Source: Diadema setosum (Eukaryota > Echinodermata > Echinoidea > Diadematoida > Diadematidae). Taken from it: DNA of 64,000 bases. The stretch spans positions 4,876,486 to 4,940,485 of the forward strand of contig CM067075.1 in assembly GCA_033980235.1 (NCBI GenBank), given 5' to 3'. A program made the translations under genes and the position numbers. Within the stretch, counting starts at the first letter, position 1; each line of letters starts with the position of its first letter. Shown here piece by piece: positions 37,203 through 47,904 of this stretch. Below the pieces are notes generated by a model, which was given only the letters and a program-made list of their open reading frames with translations, made no database searches and was not told the DNA's origin.

Positions 37203-38790
37203 ATTAAAGACTGTGTCAAACCTTTCCGTGCAAGCCTTGCGTGCTCTTGCGAAGAACAATTTTTACTACCCGGACATCCCCACAGATGACCCGCACATGA
37301 TAGTACCTTGCACGTATCTCACCCGTAGTTGCCCGGAGGTGCGCACGCAAATCTTTTTACCTGCAACCATGTTAAAGGCGGTGTCACACCTGTCCGGGCA
37401 AGCTACGCGGGCTTGTGGCGAGGAGGTAGTTTAAAGCACGTAGAAGATTTTCCGCGGGCGGACAAGAATGTTTGCAATTTTCGCACTTGTTTCTTACAAA
37501 CAAGACGCGTGCTACTTAGCTTCTACTTGCGTGCGTTCCGTGTGACTCGCGTGAGAGCTTTGAAACCGATCCATTTTCTGTTACGAGCGACTTACGGGGA
37601 TTGCGAAGTACCTGCTTTGGAGTTGCCTGTGAGGTGCTACCGGTAAGGGTTTCCTACTTGTGTTCTGCGCGTACCTCTACGGGCAACTCCCGTGACTCTT
37701 CCGGAACAAGTTTTGAGCATGCTCAAGGCCTTGTCATACCGTATCTGGGGAAGTTTTGCGGCTTGACTTGCGGGGAAACAAATTTGCTACTCGGAGCTCT
37801 CCGCAGTTGGCCCGAACTTGACAGTACCTAGCACTTATCTCGTTCTTAGTTGCCCGAAGGTGCGCACGCTAGTCCAATTTTCCTGCAGCAAAGTTTTGAG
37901 CATGACCAAAACTATTTCCGGATGAGTCGCGAGGATTGCCCGAAGAGTTCCACGCAGAACACCCGTAAGAGGGCCGTAGCCGCCGCAATTCACAGGCATT
38001 TGACCCACTTGAAGTAGGTAAGTTGCCTGCTGATCTATGCCTATGTGAAGGGAGTGCGTGCCATTTGTGGGCTCACTCTCTTCTTTGTCCTCTGTCCTCT
38101 GTGGCGTCGAGGACTACCTGGTCCCTTTCGGACAGGACTTCATCCGCCGAATGGACATCAGCAGCAATTTGATGCATTTGCTGTGAATCTTCCGGGCTTT
38201 GTGGCTGTCCATCCACTCGACGTTCTCTGCCCTTGTGCACTTTCCGTCTACGGGGCATCTTCACTTCTTGAAAGCTAGTTGACACATGATTGTTTGCCCA
38301 TCCACTCGAACCAGCCTATTGTTCAGGCTAGCACTCACCTCGCAGGCGACTAGTACGCAGATAACACGCAGTTGTGGCGCAGGTACTTCGCAGAGCCCGT
38401 ATGTCGCCCGTAACTGACATAAAAGAAGCTATCACGAAGCTATCACGTGACACCCACGCGCCTAACATGCAGTTCAACGGAATACACGCAAGAAGGACTT
38501 AGGTATCACGCGTTTATCATGAAATACCCACGCCAAACTCGCCCTAAACCTTGTCCGGCCGCAGAAATTATTCTGCGTGCTGAAAAATCCCCATACGCAA
38601 TAAGCCCGCTTAGCTGGTGTGACAGGGCCTTTTTTGGCAGCGGGTAAATTGAGCCAGCGTGCGCACCTCCGGGTAACTACTTTTGAGATACATGCTAGGT
38701 ACTGTCATGTGCGGGTCATCTGCGGGGACCTCCGGATAGCAAAAATGTTCTTCGGAAGTCGCACGCAAGGCTGGTGTGACACGGCCTTTA
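37203..38790. mobile_element. foldback element 1, long inverted arms
   Basis: Left end TTAAAGACTGTGTCAAACC, right end GGTGTGACACGGCCTTTA. The arms are imperfect reverse complements for at least about 480 bp: GCACATGATAGTACCTTGCA pairs with the complement of 38697-38716, and GCGAAGTACCTGC pairs with the complement near 38385. A second terminus-like motif, AAAGGCGGTGTCACACCTG (37376), pairs with GGTGTGACAGGGCCTTTT (38617), so the arm itself is a nested pair of ends. No transposase. Confidence 0.7.
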
Positions 38791-39693
38791 GGCCCTGTCA
38801 CACATTTCCGGGCAAGCTACGCGGGCTTGTTGCGTGTAGGTATATTCTCCAGCATACCGTAAAATTTCTGAGGGCGAACAAGTCAGTACACATGTCTTAC
38901 TTGCTGGACACATTCTGCTTAAATTCTACTTGCGGGTATGCCGTGTGATCTGTGTGCCAGGCGCGTGGGGGCTGACCATTCAGTGAAGGAATTCCTCTGA
39001 AGGAATGGCAGAAGTCCCACAGAATGTCATTATCTTGGCTGCATACGGGGACTGTGAAGTACTTGTGCGGGAGTTGCCTGCGAGGTGCTGCTGCTAAGGG
39101 CCTCCTACTGGCGTTCTGCATGGACCTCTCCGGGCATCCCCGCGACTCACCCGGTAAAAGTTTTGGTCATGCTCAAAACTTGGCTGCAGTTACAACAGGC
39201 TTACGTGCTCACCTGCGGGCAACTACAGGCGAGATATGCGCTAGGTACTGTCAGGTGCTGACCAACTGTGGAGAGCTCCAGGTAGCAAATTTGTTTCCAC
39301 GCGAGTCAATCCGAAAAAATTCCCCAAATACAGTATGACAAGGCCTTGAGCATGCTCAAAACTTGTTCCGAGTGAGTTGTGGGGGTTCTCTCGCAGAGGT
39401 ACACGCAGAACACCAGTAGGAGACCCTTACCAGCAGCACCTTGCAGGCAACACCAACGCAGGTACTTCTCAATACCCGTAAGTCACTCCTAACAGAAAAC
39501 GGATCTGTTTCAAAGCTCTCACGCAGGTCACACAGAATGCACGCAAGTACAAGGTAAGTATCACGCGTCTAGCAGGTAAGTGCAAAACATGCAAACATTC
39601 TTGTCCACCCGCAGAAAATTCTCCTGCATGCTGGAAAATCCATCCTCGCAACAAGCCTGGGTAGCTTGCAAAGAAAGGTGTGACAAGGCCTTT
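38787..39693. mobile_element. foldback element 2, abutting element 1
   Basis: Left end AGGCCCTGTCACACATTTCC, right end AAAGGTGTGACAAGGCCTTT. The interior arms pair (e.g. GGGCAAGCTACGCGGGCTTG against the complement of CAACAAGCCTGGGTAGCTTG). It starts exactly where element 1 ends, so the two are head-to-tail neighbours. Confidence 0.7.
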
Positions 39694-39894
39694 TCACGAC
39701 TTTTCATTTTTCATGACCAAGAAGATAAACCTTGCTCTCATTAAAATTACATCCTCCAGCAAAAATGCATCATGAGAATTGGATAACTATAGATTATCTT
39801 AACTTTGAGTCTGTAAATTCAATAAATGGACATGGAATATTGTCAAAGGAAAATTTACATTTTCCTAGTCAGAAAAACACTTAAGTGTACTTAC

Positions 39895-41139
39895 CTGTTG
39901 ATTTGTTTGAAGATGAAATTCCTTTTGTCTCACTCCTGCCACTGGTATTTTGGACTTGGTTTGTTTTTTCAATTTCTCTCTCAAAATGTTTCGACAGGCA
40001 CACCACATCTTCGGTGAGGAGAACAAGTTTTGGTTTATTCCCCCGTTTTGTCTCAAGACTTCTTAAGGCATGGTAGGTGATCTTATCTGACCAATGCAAA
40101 TTGAACAGCTTCATGAAGTTTTAGCAACATTTCTCCATTCCATCATCCAAGGACCCCATTGCTTCTCCGATGAGAATTTCAGTGCAGATTTCCAGACTGT
40201 GGCCTATTCTGATAGCCAAACTTGGACTAGAAAACATGTTTGTTGAGGAAACAAATCCAGCTGGTGTTCTGTGTTGCCTCTACAATCTGATGAAACCTTG
40301 AGGGATCAATCATTTCTGAGAGGTAAATGTCTTCCCCGCTCATGAATCTATACTGTAATACCATTCGGCCTATCTCTCTTGCCCTTCGTCTGATAGATCC
40401 TTCCTGATTCGGACCACGACTATGCTTGTGGTAGAGTATGTTGGCGAATTGTTTAATTAACTGATCTGGGGTTGACCACACATGCAATGTCATCATCATG
40501 CATGTCTGACAAAATTCGACTAGCTTGATAACTATTTCCAGAAGAATTTGAGAGCAGCAGTGTGCTTGTCTTTGGCATCCTAAATCTCCTTTTCCATTCA
40601 CAAAGCTCTTCATCCTCACACACACATCTATGCTTCCCGACTTTCTTCTTGGAATAGAACCCGAGGCAGTTTTTACATGGCAAGAATTCATCAGGATCAC
40701 ATTTTTCACCACATCCTGGCCTGTATACCACAACAAATGTGCCTTCTCCTAACTTCAGGACTTGACGGTTGTGCACAAAGTTTCCACAATTCCTGATGAG
40801 CGTTAGCTTTTTACTCCTTTGACTGCCTTGACATGCCAGCCATTCTTGCACTTGGGTCTCATTTGCATGTTTGGTGGCAAGATGTCGCGGCAGTTTCTTT
40901 TGTGGGGTTGAGCAGTAAAGACAGTACTGTACCTTGTCCCATTTTCTCTTGCTATTTTCATACGACGTCGTCATCACTCTGATCTTTGATGATGGGGAAA
41001 ACTTCATTCTGGAACAGGTTTCGCGGGGAATTGGCTCCAATGAATTATCACCCATGTCACCTGTACTTTTGAATCCAGCAGAATCCTTTTTCTCTGGAGG
41101 TCCAGGTGACACCTCATCATCAGCAGTTTTCTCAGCTCC
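39895..41139 (-). pseudogene. zinc-motif gene, most complete exon (copy A)
   Basis: The exon opens after CCTATTAAG (AG at 41141-41140) and ends at a consensus CAG/GTAAGT donor. Counting in the frame starting at 41262, residues 43-110 are an acidic/serine-rich segment. The first zinc motif is C114-x2-C117-x9-H127-x4-H132, and the second is C196-x2-C199-x11-H211-x-C213. Downstream, in other frames, come DQLIKQFANILYHKHSRG, SIRRRAREIGRMVLQYRF, PSLAIRIGHSLEICTEI and LFNLHWSDKITYHALRSL. These look like a continuous ancestral protein. It is broken by a frameshift at the CCCC run (about 40468), another near 40257-40271, and an in-frame TAA at 40123-40121. I recall the module order from uncharacterised animal proteins but cannot name a function. 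DNA or RNA binding through the zinc motifs is only a suggestion. Confidence 0.75.
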
Positions 41140-41868
41140 CTTAATAGGAAAATGATAATGAAGAGACATAGGAGTACGAGAAATAACAGGTAAAATGTAA
41201 TTAAAGGCAGTAAACCATATGTGACTGTGCATCTCAAAACCAAACAAAAAGTTGTACCCCATGATTTTATTGGTGAGGACTCAAAAAGGTGAAATGGATC
41301 AATCAAGTCAATCATGAATTTTTCATGTTCTCTGAGTTCTTCTTCTACAATATTGCTAAGTTTGGGATCAACAAATATAAGGAAATGTACAATTCCAGCA
41401 ATTTTTCTACAACCCTTATTTGTAAAGTGTGATCAGTTATGTCTTAGAGGCCCATTTTCATTTCTAGAAAATCCTTTGCACACTCTTCACTTTCAACTCA
41501 AATAATTTTTGCAAGAATAATGCTATAAGTCTTATGCTGGGAGTTGGCATTAATCATGGACAAAATATGTTGATAGAGCATACTCAATTTCAGCTTAATC
41601 CGATTATCCTTTTATCCTTTTATTGTTGTTGCTCCAGTGATTTCCATACTGTTTTTTGTCCCATTCATCGCATAGCTACCATGGCTTGGTAAACATTAGG
41701 TGCTTGAATAGATTCTGTACTTCAAAGTCCCTTTTCTCTCAGTTCACACTTTTCCAGAGTTTGTGCGTTCTTTCCAATACATGTGTATTTAGATAGGTTA
41801 GGAGAATCCATTTGAATTGACTAATACATCATTTTAAAGCTTGGAGTCTGCTCTTTCAGGATCTGCTC
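41140..41868. repeat. array spacer between copies A and B
   Basis: Shares the array spacer seen repeatedly to 57.1 kb: GTGACTGTGCATC, GGTGAGGACTCAAAAAGGTG, TTGCTAAGTTTGGGATCA, CAAGAATAATGCTATAAG and GGCTTGGTAAACATTA, in that order. It ends with CAGGATCTGCTCTTACATAT next to the T/G tract. There is no coding. The piggyBac-like MITE site is empty here (TTAG). Confidence 0.8.
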
Positions 41869-42762
41869 TTACATATTTTTTTTTTTTTTTGGGGGGGGGG
41901 TGGGTGGGTAGGGGGCTGAGCAGAAATAGTACTGTACCTTGCCCCATTGTCTCTTGTTATTTTTATTTGATGTTGTTACTCGGATCTTTGACGATGAAGA
42001 AAACTTCATTCTGGAACAGGTTTTGTGGGGAATCGGTTCCGATGAATTATCACCAATGTCATTTGTTGTACTTTCTAATCCAGCAGAATCCTTTTTCTGT
42101 GGAGATCCAGATGACACCTCATCATCAATCATGTCTGACAAAATTTGACTAGCTTGGGAACTGATTTCAGAAGAATTTGGGTGCAGTAGTGTGCTTGCCT
42201 TGTCTCTCCTTTCTCCTTCACAAAGCTCTTCATCCTCACACACACATTTATGCTTCCGGACTTCCTGCTTGAAATAGAACCCGAGGCAGTTTTTACACGG
42301 CAAGAATTCATCAGTATTGCATTTATCACCCAACCCTGGCCTGTGTACCACAACAAGTGTGCCTTCTCCTAACTTCAGGACTTGATGGTTGTGCACAAAG
42401 TTTCCATGATTCCTGATGAGCGTTAGCTTTTTACTCCTTTGACTGCCCTCACATGCCAGCCATTCTTGCACTTGGGTCTCATTTGCATGTTTGGTGGCAA
42501 GATGTCGTGGCAGTTTCTTTTGTGGGGTTGAGCAGTAAAGACAGTACTGTACCTTGTCATATTTTCTCTTGTTATTTTCATTCGATGTCGTCATCACTCG
42601 GATCTTTGACGATTGAGAAAACTTCTTTCTGGAACACGTTTTGCAGGGAATTGGCTCTGATGAATTATCACCAATGTTACTTGTTGTACTTTTGAATCCA
42701 GCAGAATCCTTTTTCTGTGGAGATCCAGATGACACCTCATCAGCAGCAGTTTGGTCAGCTCC
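41869..42762 (-). CDS. zinc-motif exon copy B (chimeric, open frame)
   Basis: The exon begins at the same CCTATTAAG acceptor (first base 42762). The frame is open, carrying both zinc motifs, and continues to ILSDMID. There it fuses in frame to a second copy of the acidic N-terminal segment (EVSSGSPQKKDSAGLE). A donor-like GACAAG/GTACAG would end the exon at 41938, giving 825 nt (275 codons, phase 0-0). If not spliced, the frame runs into a poly-C/poly-A tract and stops at 41869. Compared with copy A it lacks everything after ILSDM, so it is a truncated, fused duplicate. Confidence 0.55.
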   Translation of the reverse strand, partial: GADQTAADEVSSGSPQKKDSAGFKSTTSNIGDNSSEPIPCKTCSRKKFSQSSKIRVMTTSNENNKRKYDKVQYCLYCSTPQKKLPRHLATKHANETQVQEWLACEGSQRSKKLTLIRNHGNFVHNHQVLKLGEGTLVVVHRPGLGDKCNTDEFLPCKNCLGFYFKQEVRKHKCVCEDEELCEGERRDKASTLLHPNSSEISSQASQILSDMIDDEVSSGSPQKKDSAGLESTTNDIGDNSSEPIPHKTCSRMKFSSSSKIRVTTSNKNNKRQWGKVQYYFCSAPYPPTPPPKKKKNM

Positions 42763-42858
42763 CTTAATAGGAAAATGATAATGAAATGACATAGGAGAGA
42801 GAGAAATAACAGGTAAAATGCAATTAATGACTGTAAACCATATGTGACTGTGCATCAC

Positions 42859-44257
42859 AAAACCAACAAAAAGTTGTACCCCTTGATTTTATAGGTGAGG
42901 ACTCAAAAAGGTTAAATGGGTCAATCAAGTCCATCATAAATTTTTCTTGTTTTCTGAATTCTTCTTCTTCAATATTGCTAAGTTTGGGATCAAAAAATAC
43001 AAGAAAAAGTATATTTCCAGCACTTTCTCAACAACTTTTTTTTTTTGTAGAGTAGTGTTATCAGGTATGTATTAGAGGCCCATTTTCATTTCCTGAAAAT
43101 CATTTGCACACTCTTCACTTTCAACTCTGATAACTTTTGCAAGAATAATGCTATAAGGCTAATGGTGAAAGTTGGCATGAATGATAGACAAAGTGTGTTC
43201 ATAGAGCATGCTCAATTTCAGCTTAATCTGGTAATCCCTTTATTGTTGTTGCTTGAGGTTACATACTGTTTTTTGTCCCATTCATCGCACAGCTACCACG
43301 GCTTGGTAAACATTAACCCTAACTTACCTGGGCTATTTAGAGAGTTTGAATTCATGGGGGGGGGGGGGGGGGGGGCATTATGCCCCCCCCCCCCCTTCAG
43401 ATCTCGGCTGTGGATCGGCTGTGGTTGCGCGATCGCCGCAAAATTTTGCATGAACATGAAGCCGGATGTAATCTACAAGACTGTTAAGTTAAATTTTCAA
43501 AGAATTTGCATTTTCTATTTTAATCAATTAATAATGCAAATATATGCAAAAGAAACTCATTTTTGTCTGTAATTGGCTTATAAAAGCTTATAGAATGCTG
43601 ATTTTTGGTGTAAATATTCCTAGTGACATTCTGAACATTTGTGCGTAAAAAAAATTTCAGTATCAAAATTAATTTCTTATGTTTTTTATTGTTTTATCAA
43701 TTCTTTATGTATTTCTTTGTGTTTTCGAACATTTGTTTTTTTTGTTTTTCAGCAGAATTTGTCACACAGATTTTTTGAAGCATAATCATACTAAAATAAA
43801 TTAATTTCAGCCATTCAAATTAAAAATATGAATCTTTATATGAATTAATTGAAAAAACACAATTTGTTTTGACTTTGTACACAAAATCACCTTTTTGAGC
43901 AATTTTGGGGTTGACAAAAGTTTTTTGAAGGGGCGTGGCTTCAGAATGGTATGCCCGTTCCGAATTTTGGTCTCAAAAGTTGCGCGAGACTTGAAATTAA
44001 AAAGTCAGCGAACGGCGCGGTCAAAAAATTTTGCGCGCCGGAATGGTTGCGGAATTCATCTTTCAACTCTGGTAACTTTTGCAAGAATAATGCTATAAGG
44101 CTAATGGTGAAAGTTGGCATGAATGATAGACAAAGTGTGTTCATAGAGCATGCTCAATTTCAGCTTAATCTGGTAATCCCTTTATTGTTGTTGCTTCAGA
44201 GGGTTACATACTGTTTTTTGTCCCATTCATCGCACAGCTACCACGGCTTGGTAAACA
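42859..44257. repeat. array spacer with 942-bp tandem duplication
   Basis: The standard array spacer carries the TTAA MITE. The segment from CTTTCAACTCTG (43118) to GGAATTCAT (44059) is repeated from 44060 (offset 942), so the spacer and MITE were duplicated together and the first MITE copy lost its right end. Confidence 0.85.
43313..44059 (+). mobile_element. piggyBac-like TTAA MITE, copy 1 (right end lost)
   Basis: Starts TTAA-CCCTAACTTACCTGGG. It contains a G-run/CATTATGCC/C-run palindrome, an AT-rich middle and the GC-rich GCGAACGGCGCGG ... TTTTGCGCGCCGG right part. It is cut at GGAATTCAT, where the tandem-duplicated spacer begins again. No coding capacity. Confidence 0.85.
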
Positions 44258-44977
44258 TTAACCCTAACTTACCTGGGCTATTTAGAGAGTTTGAATTCAT
44301 GGGGGGGGGGGGGGGGGGCATAATGCCCCCCCCTTCAGATCTCGGCTGTGGATCGGCTGTGGTTGCGCGATCGCCGCAAAATTTTGCATGAACATAAAGC
44401 CGGATGTAATCTACAAGACTGTTAAGTTAAATTTTCAAAGAATTTGCAGTTTCTATTTTAAATCAATTAATAATGCAAATATATGCAAAAGAAACTCATT
44501 TTTGTCTGTAATTGGCTTATAAAAGCTTATAGAATGCTGATTTTTGGTGTAAATATTCCTAGTGACATTCTGAACATTTGTGCATAAAAAAAATTTCAGT
44601 ATCAAAATTAATTTCTTATGTTTTTTATTGTTTTATCAATTCTTTATGTATTTCTTTGTGTTTTCGAACATTTGTTTTTGTTGTTTTTCAGCAGAATTTG
44701 TCACACAGATTTTTTGAAGCATAATCATACTAAAATAAATTAATTTCAGCCATTCAAATTAAAAATATGAATCTTTATATGAATTAATTGAAAAAACACA
44801 ATTTGTTTTGACTTTGTACACAAAATCACCTTTTTGAGCAATTTTGGGGTTGACGAAAGTTTTGAAATTAAAAAGTCAGCGAACGGCGCGGTCAAAAAAT
44901 TTTGCGCGCCGGAATGGTTGCGGAATTCATCGAGGGGGGGGGGCATTATGGCCCCCCCCCGGGTAAGTTAGTGTTAA
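44258..44977 (+). mobile_element. piggyBac-like TTAA MITE, copy 2 (both ends)
   Basis: Left TTAA-CCCTAACTTACC, right GGTAAGTTAGTG-TTAA; the shared 10-bp core CTAACTTACC is inverted. It is inserted into GGTAAACATTAAGCGCTTG, which is uninterrupted in other spacers (47757, 49380, 54852), so the duplicated target is TTAA. It lacks about 66 bp (GGGGCGTGGCTTC...GCGCGAGAC) present in copies 1 and 3. Confidence 0.9.
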
Positions 44978-45159
44978 ACGCTTGAATAGATTCTGTACTT
45001 CAAAGTCCCTTTTCTCTCAGTTCACGCTTTTCCAGAGTTTGTGCGTTCTTTCCAATCTTTCCAATACATGTGTATTTAGATAGGTTAGGAGAGTCCATTT
45101 GAATCGAGTTATCCATCATTTTAAAGCTCAGAGTCTGCTCTTACAGGATCTGCCCTTAA

Positions 45160-45212
<53 letters not shown>

Positions 45213-45248
45213 TGGGGGGGGCACTGAGCAGAAACAGCAGCACTGTAC
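44978..45248. repeat. array spacer end with (TA)n and poly-G
   Basis: CGCTTGAATAGATTCTG ... CAGGATCTGC, then (TA)n at 45161-45207, then a G-run joined to CACTGAGCAGAAACAGCAG. Confidence 0.85.
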
Positions 45249-45455
45249 CTTGTCCCATTTTCTGTCATTATTTGTATTTGATGTTGTCACTCGGATCTTT
45301 GACGATGGGGAAAACTTCATTCTGGAACAGGTTTTGTGGGGAATCAGCTCTGATGAATTATCACCAATGTCACTGGATGTAGTTTTGAATCCAACAGATT
45401 GCTCTTTCTGTGGAGATCCAGATGACACCTCATCAGCAGCAATTTTGTCAGCTCC
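45249..45455 (-). CDS. solo 207-nt acidic exon module, copy C
   Basis: Bounded by CCTATTAAG/GGAGCTG and TGGGACAAG/GTACAG. It is 207 nt, an open frame of 69 codons, phase 0-0, with DEVSSGSPQKEQSVGF, DNSSELIPHKTCSRMKF and KIRVTTS. It has no zinc motifs: the homology to copy A stops a few codons past the donor-like site, at the poly-G tract. It is an exon only if the splice sites are used; otherwise it is a truncated duplicate. Confidence 0.5.
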
Positions 45456-45589
45456 CTTAATAGGAAAATGATAAGAGAGAGGAGAAAGAGAAATAACAGG
45501 TGAAATGTAATTGAAGGCAGTAAACCATATGTGACCCTGCATCACAAAACGCACAGAAAGTCGCCAGACATGAAATTTTAGTTAAGAGC

Positions 45590-46897
45590 ATAATCTAAAA
45601 GAGCAGACTTTAAGCTTTAAAATTAAGTATAACTCAAATCAAATGGACTCTCCTAACCCATCTAAATATTGGAAAGAAAACACACACTCAGGAAAAGTGT
45701 GAACTGAGAAAAGAGGCTCTGAAGTGCAGTGTCTATTCAAGTGCTAAATCTTTAAGCCATGCAGGCTGTGCAATGAATGGGACAAAAAACAGGATGTAAA
45801 CCACCAGAGTAAAATCAATGAAGGGATTATCAGATTAAACTGAAATTGAGCGTGCCTTATTAACACATTTTGTTCATAATTGATGCTAACTTTCAAAGCA
45901 GTAGCATCATCCTTTCAAAAGTTATTAAGAGTTGAAAGTGAAGAATGTGCACAAGGTTTTTAAGAAATGAAAACGGGACTCTAAAAACACACCTAATCAC
46001 ACTATTCTACCAAAAATGTTCAAGATAAACTGAAAAAAAAAAACACACACTTTCCTGCCTGTTTTATGATCCCAAATTTTAGCATAATGTAGAATAAGAC
46101 TTGCTCTTTCAGAAAGTATGAAAAAGTCAAGATCGGTTAGGTTGACCCATTTCACCTATTTTCAGTCCTCACACAAAATCAGTGTGGGCAACTTTTTGTT
46201 CGTTTTGTGGTGCACGGACATATGTGACTGTGCATCACAAAACGAACAAAAAGTCGCACCCCCTTGATTTTATAGGTGAGGATTCAAAAAGGTGAAATGG
46301 GTCAATCGAGTCAATCATTAATATTTCATGTTTGCCGAGTTCTTCTACAATATTGCTAGGTTTGGGATCAAAAAAAAATAAAAGGGAAAGTATAATTCCA
46401 GCAGATTCTCTACAACCATTATTTGTAGAGTAGTGTGATTAGTTATGTCTTAGAGGCCCTTTTTCATTTCTTGAAAATCCTTTGCATGCTCTTCACTTTC
46501 AACTCTAATAATTTTGGCAAGAATAATGCTATAGGGATAATGCTAAGAGTTGGCATTAATCGACACAATGTGTTGATAGAGCATACTCAATTTCAGCTTA
46601 ATCTGGTAATCTAATAATTTTGGCAAGAATAATGCTATAGGGATAGTGCTAAGAGTTGGCATTAATCATGGACACAATGTGTTGATAGAGCATACTCAAT
46701 TTCAGCTTAATCTGGTAATCCCTTCATTATAGATATAGAATATAGATTCTGTACTTCAAAGTTCCTTTTCTCTCAGTTCACACTTTTCACGAGTTTGTGC
46801 TTTCTTTCCAATACATGTGTATTTAGATAGGTTAGGAGAGTCCATTTGAATTGACTTATACATCATTTTAAAGCATAGAGTCTGCTCTTTCAGGATC
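45590..46897. repeat. long palindrome: inverted spacer (45590-46206) facing a direct spacer
   Basis: 45590-46206 is the array spacer in reverse orientation (e.g. GGGACAAAAAACAG, AAACTGAAATTGAGC). It meets the next direct spacer head to head: CTTTTTGTTCGTTTTGTGGT near 46190 and ATCACAAAACGAACAAAAAG near 46227. The arms are about 600 bp. The inverted arm resembles the outermost spacer at 57.1-57.5 kb most closely (shared GCATAATGTAG and AAGACTTGCTCTTT, in complement). A 106-bp tandem duplication (46505 and 46611) lies in the right arm. Confidence 0.8.
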
Positions 46898-46904
46898 TGC
46901 CCTG

Positions 46905-46951
<47 letters not shown>

Positions 46952-47008
46952 TTTGGGTTTTTTTTTTGGGGGGGGGGGGCACTGAGCAGAAACAGCAGTA
47001 CATACTAC
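46898..47008. repeat. (TA)n, poly-T, poly-G junction
   Basis: TA repeat 46906-46945 and a T/G tract to 46979, then the start of module D. It has the same junction architecture as modules C, G and H. Confidence 0.85.
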
Positions 47009-47215
47009 CTTGTCCCATTTTCTCTTGTTATTTTTATTTGATGTTGTCACTCGGATCTGTGACGATGGGGAAAACTTCATTCTGGAACAGGTTTTGTGGG
47101 GAATCGGCTCTGATGAATTATCACCAATGTCATCTGTTGTACTTTTGAATCCAACAGATTGCTTTTTCTGTGGTGATCCTGAGGACACCTCATCAGCAGC
47201 AGTTTGGTCAGCTAC
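47009..47215 (-). CDS. solo 207-nt acidic exon module, copy D
   Basis: 207 nt, 69 codons, phase 0-0, between CCTATTAAG/GTAGCTG and GACAAG/GTAGTA. Residues DEMSSG.. are replaced by DEVSSGSPQKKQSVGF, then DNSSEPIPHKTCSRMKF. The open frame is kept. Nearest relative: module H. Confidence 0.5.
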
Positions 47216-47904
47216 CTTAATAGGAAAATGATAATGAAGAGATATAGGAGAAAGAGAAATAACAGGTCAAGTGTAATTAAAGGCAGTAAACCATATGTGA
47301 CTGTGCATCACAAAACGAACAAAAAGTCGCACCCCCTTGATTTTATAGGTGAGGACTCAAAAAGGTGAAATGGGTTAATTAAATCAATCATTAATTTTTC
47401 ATGCTTTCTGAGTTCTTCTTCTACAATATTGCTAAGTTTGGGATCATTAAATAAAAGGAAAAGTACAATTCCAGCATTCTACAACCCTTATTTGTATAGT
47501 GTGATCAGTTATGTCTTAGAGGCTCATTTTCATTTCTTGAAAATCCTTTGCATGCTCTTCACTTTCAACTCTAAAAATTTTGGCAAGAATAGTGCTATAA
47601 GTCTAATGCTGAGAGTTGGCATTAATCATGGACAAAATGTGTTGATAGAGCATATCAATTTCAGCTTAATCTGATTATCCCTTTATCCCTTTATTGTTGT
47701 TGCTCCAGTGATTTCCACACTGTTTTTTGTCCCATTCATCGCACAGCTACCATGGCTTGGTAAACATTAAGTGCTTGAATAGATTCTGTACTTCAAAGTC
47801 CCTTTTCTCTCAGCTCACACTTTTCAAGATTTTGTGCTTTCTTTCCAATACATGTGTATTTAGATAGGTTAGGAGAGTCCATTTGACTTGACTTATACAT
47901 CATT
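47216..47904. repeat. array spacer, empty MITE site
   Basis: Same ordered blocks as other spacers. The uninterrupted target GGTAAACATTAAGTGCTTG is at 47759-47777. Confidence 0.85.

Larger units (their letters stand above)
35203..39894 (-). other. 4.7-kb intron with mobile-element insertions
   Basis: Bounded by a consensus donor (CAG/GTAAGT at 39894) and acceptor (TTATTGCAG at 35203), both on the minus strand and phase-compatible. It contains a partial copy of the CTAGAAATGTC-type TIR element (from about 35502) and two abutting foldback elements (37203-39693). 35830-37200 shows no gene. Confidence 0.65.

Noticed and set aside
43162..43572. 136- and 146-codon plus-strand ORFs across the spacer/MITE (also 43951-44391)
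   Set aside because: They run from spacer into the TTAA MITE and its G-run; the frame is produced by repeat sequence on the strand opposite the gene.
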